64,000 nt of DNA from Pneumocystis sp. 'macacae' (Eukaryota > Ascomycota > Pneumocystomycetes > Pneumocystales > Pneumocystaceae), in assembly GCA_018127085.1 (NCBI GenBank), contig CM030723.1:497249-561248 (forward strand), given 5' to 3'. The notes below the pieces were generated by a model. It saw nothing but the letters and a program-made list of their open reading frames with translations, was not told the origin of the DNA and searched no databases. Position 1 is the first letter of the stretch. Every line of letters starts with the position of its first letter. The position numbers and the translations under genes are program-made. Below, piece by piece: positions 49,167 through 55,931 of the stretch.

Positions 49167-52100
49167 GTGGCGCGAGCGGTCAAGAGGCGGGCACAAGTAG
49201 CAGCAGAGAATGTATATGATGATGAAGAGATTCTTTTGGCATTAATTGTGAAAAACAATTATAAGAATGATGATAAATGCAAAAGTGAATTAGAAGGCTA
49301 CTGTAAAAATTTAAAAGATTTGAAATTAAATCAGAAAGAAATGCATGTAAAACTGGAAAGTTTATGCGAAAATGGAAAAGAAAAAGACAAATGCACAAAA
49401 TTAAAAACTAAGGTTGAAGGAAAATGCACTTCGTTTAAAACAAAACTTGGGGATGCAGTTAAAAAAAAAAATTCAGATTTAACAGATAAAGAATGTGAAG
49501 AGAATGAACAACAATGTTTGTTTTTGGAAGGAGCATGTCCAAAAGAACTTACGCAGAAGTGTAACGAGCTAAGGAATCTATGTTATCAAAAAAAGCGTGA
49601 AAAAATAGCAAACGAAGCTCTTTTGAGGGCGCTTCGCGGAGATTTAGAGAACAAAGATACGTGTAAAGAAAAATTAAAGAATACTTGTCTAGAATTAAGT
49701 CGAGGAAGTAATGAATTAACAATGCTATGTCTTAACCAAGAAACAACATGCGACAGCCTCATAGATAAACGGAAAGAAAAATGCACTGATCTAGAAAAAA
49801 CTGTTGAAGAAGCACTCACTAAAAAGGACGGATTAAGAGGAAAATGTTTATCACTGCTCGAACAATGTTACTTTCACAGAGGAAACTGTCAAGGGGATAA
49901 ATCAAAGTGCAAAGAACCTTCTAACAAGGATTGCAAAGAATATATACCAGACTGTGATAAATTGGCAGAAGAATGTCAAAGGCAACACATCGCGTATATA
50001 CCGCCAGGACCGCCTTTTGATCCGACGAGGCCGGCGGCATCGCTGGCAGAGGACATAGGACTGGAAGGGCTTTACAGGGGGGCGGAGGAGGACGGCGTTG
50101 TTATCGGGGGGCAGCGTGTGAGGGATGCGACTGCTTTGCTGGCGTTCTGGCTTAAAAAGAAACATGAAAAAGACGAATGTGAAAAAATCCTTAAAGAACA
50201 CTGCAAAGATCCTCATAAACATGAGGCTCTTGAGAATCTATGTAAGGGAAATGATTTAAGTGAAGATGGGAAGACGAAATGTGAAGAATTGGGAAAAGAT
50301 ATTAACAACACCTGCACAAATCTTATACCAACAATTCTCAAGAACCGTCTTTATGATTTAAACAACAAAGTTGTTGGATGGGGAGAACTACCAACATTTC
50401 TTAGCAACGAAGACTGTTCAAGACTAGAATCTTATTGCTTTTATTTTGAAGAAAGCTGCCCAGATGGGAAAGAAGCGTGTATGAATGTGAGGGCAGCGTG
50501 CTACAAAAGAGGGCTTGATGCGCGTGCGAACAGCATGTTGCAAAGAGAAATGCGGGGGCTGCTGCACGGTTCAAACAAAAGTTGGGTTGAGACGTTTCAG
50601 AAAAAACTAGTGGAAGTCTGTGGAGAACTGAAGGGAAATAAAGGGACCTTTCCGTACGACGAATTGCTTGTTCTGTGTGTACAGCCACTAAAGGCGCTCC
50701 GGTTGCTTACGCATGATCACCAGATGAGAACGGTCTTTCTGCGGGAACAACTGGACAAGAAGCGGGATTTCCCGGGGGACAAGGACTGCAAGGAGCTGGG
50801 GAGGAAGTGTCAAGAGCTGGGGCAAGATTCGAATGAAATCAGGTGGCCGTGCTATACGCTGGAGCAGCAGTGCGAGCGGCTGGGGACGACAGAATTGCTG
50901 AAGACGCTTTTACTTAGTGAGCACAAGGGTACGCTGAAGGATGAGGAGAGTTGCAACGGATATTTGAAGAGAAAGTGTAGTCTATGGACTAGGAGGGGAG
51001 ACGGGCGCTTTTCTCTCGTATGTGCCTTCCAGAACGCTACGTGTAAGCTGATGGTAGATGATGTGCAAGATAGGTGTAATGTATTTGAAAAGAATCTAAA
51101 AGCTTCAAATATCAGTCACGAATTTAACGAGAATAACCCCAGAATGGGATCATTGGAAATGCTTTGTCCTTCTTGGCACTCGTACTGTAGTAAATTTGGG
51201 CCTAACTGTCCGAATCTTAAAAAAGATGATGCTTTTTGTACAAAACTCGAAAAACATTGCAAACCATTTTACAAGAGAAAGGCCTTGGAAGATGCTCTTA
51301 AGATAGAGCTTCGTGGAAACCTGAAAAATAGCACTAAATGCAATTCGGAACTGAAAACATATTGTACAGTATTGAAAAACGTAAATAATGCATCTATCAG
51401 CAGTCTATGCAAAGCTAACGCTAACGACAATGGTCGAAAGAACGATGATGATGTTAGAAAAGAACTCTGCCAGAAGCTTATGTCTGAAGTGGCAGAGCAA
51501 TGTAAAGTATTACCAGCGAAATTAGAACAAGAAGAAAAAGACTTAAAAGATGAGTCTAAGATACTCGAAAAACTTAGAGAAAAAGCAGAAAAGGCAATGG
51601 AGGTGTCTAAACTTGTTTTATCAGTTGCAAAGACAAGTGGAGATAACACAGAAAATGGGGGCAAAAAGGACACTGCGGCAAGCAGGGCTAAAGATACCAT
51701 GAAGCATGTAAAGATAGTGCGAAGAGGGGCTAAAGATGTGCCGGTCACAGAACTAGAGGCAAAAGCATTGGATTTGGCAGCAGATGTGTTAGCAAGATAT
51801 GTAGAATTAAAGGAGCGATGCACCCGGCTAAACTCGGATTGCGGGATTAAGGAGGATTGCAACAGCATAAAAGATCTGTGCAAGAAGATTGACGATACAT
51901 GTCGCAGTCTGAAGCCGCTAGACATAAAGTCACAGGAAATAGTGACACAGAACGTCACAACGACGACGACGAAGACTGTCGGACCAGAAGGAAAGACAAT
52001 AGAAGAACTGTGTAAATCAATCAAGACAACAGACACGTGGGTTACAAAGACATCCACACACACCAGTACATCGACATCCACGTCAACTACTACATCTACA

Positions 52101-52253
52101 GTAACACTAACATCAACGAGGCGCTGTAAGCCTACAAAGTGTACAACAGGGGATGAAGCGGGGGATGTGACGCCAAGCGGGGGGTTGAGGATGACGGGAT
52201 GGAGTGTAATGAAGGGTTTCTTGTTGGGAATGATGATTTCAGTTATGATTTAG
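49167..52253 (+). CDS. MSG, CRJE-type (classical A1/MSG-I-like), silent copy 1
   Basis: Classical major surface glycoprotein of about 1,028 aa, the variable Cys-rich coat protein of Pneumocystis. The frame opens at GTG 49167 directly on the CRJE. There is no ATG at the junction and no signal peptide, so it needs a leader supplied by the expression site. Cys-rich repeats run throughout ('CLFLEGACPKELTQKCNELR', 'CFYFEESCPDGKEACMNVRA', 'LGRKCQELGQDSNEIRWPCY'). The conserved central block is 'YIPPGPPFDPTRPAASLAED' at about residue 276. Coiled-coil and linker stretches lie near residues 790-880. The tail is Thr/Ser-rich ('TKTSTHTSTSTSTSTTTSTV'), then 'RMTGWSVMKGFLLGMMISVM', a GPI-anchor signal. 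Intronless and intact. GC is clearly higher than in housekeeping genes. Confidence 0.94.
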   Translation: MARAVKRRAQVAAENVYDDEEILLALIVKNNYKNDDKCKSELEGYCKNLKDLKLNQKEMHVKLESLCENGKEKDKCTKLKTKVEGKCTSFKTKLGDAVKKKNSDLTDKECEENEQQCLFLEGACPKELTQKCNELRNLCYQKKREKIANEALLRALRGDLENKDTCKEKLKNTCLELSRGSNELTMLCLNQETTCDSLIDKRKEKCTDLEKTVEEALTKKDGLRGKCLSLLEQCYFHRGNCQGDKSKCKEPSNKDCKEYIPDCDKLAEECQRQHIAYIPPGPPFDPTRPAASLAEDIGLEGLYRGAEEDGVVIGGQRVRDATALLAFWLKKKHEKDECEKILKEHCKDPHKHEALENLCKGNDLSEDGKTKCEELGKDINNTCTNLIPTILKNRLYDLNNKVVGWGELPTFLSNEDCSRLESYCFYFEESCPDGKEACMNVRAACYKRGLDARANSMLQREMRGLLHGSNKSWVETFQKKLVEVCGELKGNKGTFPYDELLVLCVQPLKALRLLTHDHQMRTVFLREQLDKKRDFPGDKDCKELGRKCQELGQDSNEIRWPCYTLEQQCERLGTTELLKTLLLSEHKGTLKDEESCNGYLKRKCSLWTRRGDGRFSLVCAFQNATCKLMVDDVQDRCNVFEKNLKASNISHEFNENNPRMGSLEMLCPSWHSYCSKFGPNCPNLKKDDAFCTKLEKHCKPFYKRKALEDALKIELRGNLKNSTKCNSELKTYCTVLKNVNNASISSLCKANANDNGRKNDDDVRKELCQKLMSEVAEQCKVLPAKLEQEEKDLKDESKILEKLREKAEKAMEVSKLVLSVAKTSGDNTENGGKKDTAASRAKDTMKHVKIVRRGAKDVPVTELEAKALDLAADVLARYVELKERCTRLNSDCGIKEDCNSIKDLCKKIDDTCRSLKPLDIKSQEIVTQNVTTTTTKTVGPEGKTIEELCKSIKTTDTWVTKTSTHTSTSTSTSTTTSTVTLTSTRRCKPTKCTTGDEAGDVTPSGGLRMTGWSVMKGFLLGMMISVMI
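49169..49191 (+). repeat. CRJE-like recombination junction, copy 1
   Basis: Contains GGCGCGRGCGGTCAARAGG (here R = A then G) plus CGGG, encoding ARAVKRR in the MSG frame. It is at the very start of the coding part and is shared with copies at 52595 and 55934. In Pneumocystis the CRJE is where silent MSG genes recombine into the expression site. The Lys-Arg is the expected kexin cleavage site. Confidence 0.88.
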
Positions 52254-52592
52254 AGAGCAAATGGACATGGTTTGGGACTGCATGTATATTAAAGGAACAA
52301 TTGACATGAAGTGCATTTAACGAGACGTATTCTCGCCTAGTCTGCCCGTATCTTCATCTACTTATGCTCTTTATGTCTATTCACCGCGTCTTTTACCTTC
52401 ATTTGTCGTAATTCAATTTTCGCGTTTACCCCGCATTTACCCCACACAAAAATTCAATTTGTCACGTGACTCATGAAAGATAAGAAGGGGCACACTGACA
52501 CTACGTTTATCTTACGGTTGGTTTCTGAGTGAAAGCTCAAGATGAGGCAGCAACTTTGTCATTCGAGTCGTCGGTCAGAATTTGGCGCGGGG
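52254..52592 (+). repeat. MSG intergenic spacer, copy A
   Basis: The 339-nt spacer between MSG 1 and MSG 2 is near-identical to the spacer at 55590-55931. Shared parts are the 3' flank (GAGCAAATGGACATGGTTTG.., ACGAGACGTATTCTCGC), ACCCCGCATTTACCCCACAC, a CACGTG palindrome at 52463-52468, and AAGATAAGAAGGGGCACACT at about 52477, followed by GGTTGGTTTCTG and AAGATG. It includes ATG 52542, which is in frame with MSG 2. Confidence 0.9.
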
Positions 52593-55589
52593 GTGGCGCG
52601 GGCGGTCAAAAGGCGGGATCCAGGGGGGCAAGGAGTTAATGTATATGAGGATGAAGAACATCTCTTGGCTTTGATTTTAAGAGAAGATAATCTAGGAGAA
52701 CAACAGTGCAAAGGAAAATTAAAAGGATACTGTGGAGAATTAAAAAAAATAGATCCTAAATTAGATAATATGGGTGAAAAACTAAAAGGAATATGTGAAG
52801 ATGGGAAACAAGATGAGAAATGTAAAGGTCTAGAAGCTAAAGTTAAAGAAAAATGCACAACATTAAAAAACGAACTTCAGAAAGTAGTAAAAGATATTTC
52901 AAATTTAAAGGATGAAGATTGCAAAAAGAATGAACAACAATGCTTGTTTCTAGAAGGAGCATGTCCAACAGATCTTAGAGACAACTGTAACAAGCTAAGA
53001 AATCATTGTTACAAGAAGAAGCGTGATGAGGTAGCAGAAAAAGTTCTTTTAAGGGCACTTAGTGGGAGTCTTAAGAAAGAAGATTCATGTAAGGAGAAGC
53101 TCAAGGAAGTTTGCCTGGAATTGAGCGGAGAAAGTGATGAATTGACGGTGCTGTGTTTTGACGGGGAAGTGTGTAAAAACCTTATGACTAAGAAAGAAAG
53201 TATCTGTAAATCCCTCAAAGATGAACTTAAAAATCTTCTGGAAAAAGAAAATGAAAACGAGTTGGAAACGAAATGCCCATCATTACTTAAGAAATGCTAC
53301 TTTTACAGCACAGATTGTAATGATCAACCACAATGCGAGAAACTCAAAAATAGTTGCAAAGGAAAGGGAGTAGTTTACGGGAGACCGGGTTCAGACTTTG
53401 AGCCCACACGGCCGGGGCTTACACTGGCAGAAGAAATAGAGCTGCAGGAGCTTTATGAGGAGGCAGCAAGGGATGGTGTTTATATTGGGAGGCCACCCAC
53501 AAGAGATGCAGCTGAACTTTTGCTTCTAGTGAGTCAGAAAAGTACAGAATCGGAAATCAAAAAAAAGTGTGAAGATGTACTTAACACAAAATGCAAGGAC
53601 CTTAAAGAACATGAACTTCTGAAGGATCTATGCGGTAGTAATGATAAAGCGAATAGTAATGGAACAGAAAAGTGTAATAGTTTGCAAGAAAAACAAGCGA
53701 GCAGCTCCCTGGGTCTCACTACAAAACTCAAAAATAAATATCTTGTTGCAAGTAGCCCAAATGCATTTATTGGATGGCATGATCTACCCATATTTCTTAG
53801 TGAAAAGGACTGCAGAACGCTGGAGTCAGACTGTCTTTATTTAGAAGGTCATGGGCCTACTGACAACCCCTGTAGTAATCTAAGAGCGGCGTGTTACAAA
53901 AAGGGACTCAATGCTGTAGCAAATGAGGCGTTGCAAAATAAGTTACGGGGATCATTGCAGGGTTCGAATGGAACATGGTTTGAAAACCTTCAAAAAGGGA
54001 TAGTAAACGCCTGCAAGGAACTAAAAGGACAGAGTGATGAGCTGTTCGTGCTGTGCATGGATCCGAAAAGCACAGCGCTTACGCTTTCAACAGATTTACG
54101 GATGAGGGCAATTTATTTGAAGGAGCTCTTGGATGAAAGACGGGATTTCCCGACGAGAAATGACTGCAAGAAGTTGGGGAAGAAATGCGAGGAACTGGGA
54201 CCGGATTCAAGAGAAATTTGGTGGCCGTGTAACACGCTGAATCAACATTGCGACCGGTTGAGGAGTGCAGAACAGTTGGAGGAGGTGTTGCTGAAGGAGG
54301 AGACAAAAGATTTGGATGACTTTGATTCGTGTGTAGAAAAGTTGAGTAAACGATGCAATGGTTGGTCTAGAAGGGGGAATCGGTTTGCTCTTGCATGTCT
54401 GGCGCAGAATGTTACGTGCAGGATTATCACGAAGAGCGTCAAGTCCAAGTGTGCAGCATTAGGCGAGAATATAGAAGAGAATAAAGTTGTAGAGGAGGCG
54501 AAGAAGGATAATGGAAGAGAGACAGCATGTGGACTTTGGATGCCATATTGCAGCAAATTTATGTCGAGTTGCAAGGATCTAACAGCTGATGGGGATCATA
54601 CCTGCAAAAAGCTAGAAGAACACTGTAAATCCTATCTTGCACAAAGAGATCGTGAAAACATACTTGTGTCAGAGTTTAAGGGACATCTTTCTGATAAAAA
54701 TAATTGCATAACAAATCTTGACAAATATTGCACACAATGGGATCAAGCAGAAAATAAAACACTCAAAGGTTTTTGCAGCGATTCTGGTGCTAACAAAAAA
54801 GATAACAACACAGTTAGAGCTGAACTATGTGAAAAACTAGTAGGAAGAGTGCAAAAAAAATGTCAAGGATTGAAAGAAAAACTGGAAGAAGAGAAGAAAG
54901 AACTGCAAAAACAGAAAACAGAGTATGAAGAAATTAAAGAAGAAACAGAAAAAGCGATAAAGGAAGCAAACCTTGTTTTATCAAGAGTTGGAGCAACAGA
55001 TGAGAAAGCGGCGGGTGGAAAAAAAGACACAAAACGATTTAGGCTTGTGAGAAGAGACACAAAAGTTGAGGTGACAGAAAAAGAGTTGAAGGCATTTGAT
55101 TTGGCAGCACGCGCGTTTAGTTTGTATCTAGAATTGAAGGAGAAATGCGACCATTTGAGGGAAGAATGTGGATTTAAAGAAGAGTGCAGCTGTAAGGATG
55201 CGTGCAAAACGATTGAAAAGGAATGTAAAGAATTGAAGCCATTAGAGGTGAAGGAGTATAAAGTTCAGGCAGAGACGAAGAACATAACAACAACGGTAAC
55301 AAAGACAGAGACAGTCGGACAAGAAGGAAAGACATTGGGCCAGGAGTGCAAATCGATTCAGACCACAGATGTGTGGGTCACGAAGACATCGACGCACACG
55401 AGTACATCGACATCCACGTCAACTACTACATCTACAGTGACACTGACATCAACAAGACGCTGTAAGCCTACAAGATGTACAACAGGCGATGAGGCGGGAG
55501 ATGTACATCCAAGTGGAGGGTTGAGGATGACAGGGTGGAGTGTGGTGAGAGGGGTGTTATTGGGAATGGTTATTTCGGTTATGATTTAG
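52593..55589 (+). CDS. MSG, CRJE-type (classical A1/MSG-I-like), silent copy 2
   Basis: About 998 aa counted from the CRJE. An in-frame ATG at 52542 adds 17 residues ('MRQQLCHSSRRSEFGAG'), which is not a signal peptide, so I start at the CRJE. It has the same architecture as copy 1: 'CLFLEGACPTDLRDNCNKLR', central 'VYGRPGSDFEPTRPGLTLAE', 'KDCRTLESDCLYLEGHGPTD', 'KLGKKCEELGPDSREIWWPC'. A Lys/Glu-rich coiled coil ('EEKKELQKQKTEYEEIKEET') follows, then the Thr/Ser tail 'TKTSTHTSTSTSTSTTTSTV' and GPI signal 'RMTGWSVVRGVLLGMVISVM'. Intronless and intact. The N-terminal half differs strongly from its neighbours while the last 250 nt is almost the same, which fits mosaic evolution by recombination. 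Confidence 0.94.
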   Translation: MARAVKRRDPGGQGVNVYEDEEHLLALILREDNLGEQQCKGKLKGYCGELKKIDPKLDNMGEKLKGICEDGKQDEKCKGLEAKVKEKCTTLKNELQKVVKDISNLKDEDCKKNEQQCLFLEGACPTDLRDNCNKLRNHCYKKKRDEVAEKVLLRALSGSLKKEDSCKEKLKEVCLELSGESDELTVLCFDGEVCKNLMTKKESICKSLKDELKNLLEKENENELETKCPSLLKKCYFYSTDCNDQPQCEKLKNSCKGKGVVYGRPGSDFEPTRPGLTLAEEIELQELYEEAARDGVYIGRPPTRDAAELLLLVSQKSTESEIKKKCEDVLNTKCKDLKEHELLKDLCGSNDKANSNGTEKCNSLQEKQASSSLGLTTKLKNKYLVASSPNAFIGWHDLPIFLSEKDCRTLESDCLYLEGHGPTDNPCSNLRAACYKKGLNAVANEALQNKLRGSLQGSNGTWFENLQKGIVNACKELKGQSDELFVLCMDPKSTALTLSTDLRMRAIYLKELLDERRDFPTRNDCKKLGKKCEELGPDSREIWWPCNTLNQHCDRLRSAEQLEEVLLKEETKDLDDFDSCVEKLSKRCNGWSRRGNRFALACLAQNVTCRIITKSVKSKCAALGENIEENKVVEEAKKDNGRETACGLWMPYCSKFMSSCKDLTADGDHTCKKLEEHCKSYLAQRDRENILVSEFKGHLSDKNNCITNLDKYCTQWDQAENKTLKGFCSDSGANKKDNNTVRAELCEKLVGRVQKKCQGLKEKLEEEKKELQKQKTEYEEIKEETEKAIKEANLVLSRVGATDEKAAGGKKDTKRFRLVRRDTKVEVTEKELKAFDLAARAFSLYLELKEKCDHLREECGFKEECSCKDACKTIEKECKELKPLEVKEYKVQAETKNITTTVTKTETVGQEGKTLGQECKSIQTTDVWVTKTSTHTSTSTSTSTTTSTVTLTSTRRCKPTRCTTGDEAGDVHPSGGLRMTGWSVVRGVLLGMVISVMI
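52595..52617 (+). repeat. CRJE-like recombination junction, copy 2
   Basis: Same 23-nt element as at 49169 with R = G then A, encoding ARAVKRR. Downstream it diverges at once (GATCCAGG instead of GCxCAAGTAGC as in copies 1 and 3), so the shared core is bounded here. Confidence 0.88.
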
Positions 55590-55931
55590 AGAGCAAATGG
55601 ACATGGTTTGGGACTGCATGTATATTAAGGAACAATTGACATGAAGTGCATTTAACGAGACGTATTCTCGCGTAGTCTTCCTTCACTCCAACCTACCTGT
55701 GTCCTTTATCCTCATTTACCATGTTTTTTATTTCCATTTATTGTAATTCAATTTTCGTGTTTACCCCGCATTACCCCACACAAATTTTAGATTTATCACG
55801 TGACTCACGAAAGATAAGAAGGGGCACACTGACACTACGTTTATCGCACAGTGCGTTGGTTTCTGCGTGAAAGCTTAAGATGACTCGGCAAACTCACCTT
55901 TCAGGTCGTCGGCCTGAATTTGGCGCGGGGG
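55590..55931 (+). repeat. MSG intergenic spacer, copy B
   Basis: The 342-nt spacer between MSG 2 and MSG 3 is near-identical over most of its length to 52254-52592, with the CACGTG at 55797-55802 and AAGATAAGAAGGGGCACACT at about 55811. It differs by small indels and substitutions in the middle (about 55670-55735) and by one extra G/C just before the CRJE, which puts the conserved ATG (55880) out of frame with MSG 3. Confidence 0.9.

Noticed and set aside
49180..52081. Several long minus-strand frames opposite the MSG genes (for example 270 aa at 51269-52081, 189 aa at 57977-58546).
   Set aside because: They mirror the strongly biased codon use of the MSG coding strand, have Ser/Phe/Leu-rich compositions with no domain, and overlap a clearly better supported gene.
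52542..52592. ATG 52542 as the true start of MSG 2.
   Set aside because: The extra residues are not a signal peptide, and the equivalent ATG is out of frame in MSG 3; CRJE-type genes are expected to lack their own start.
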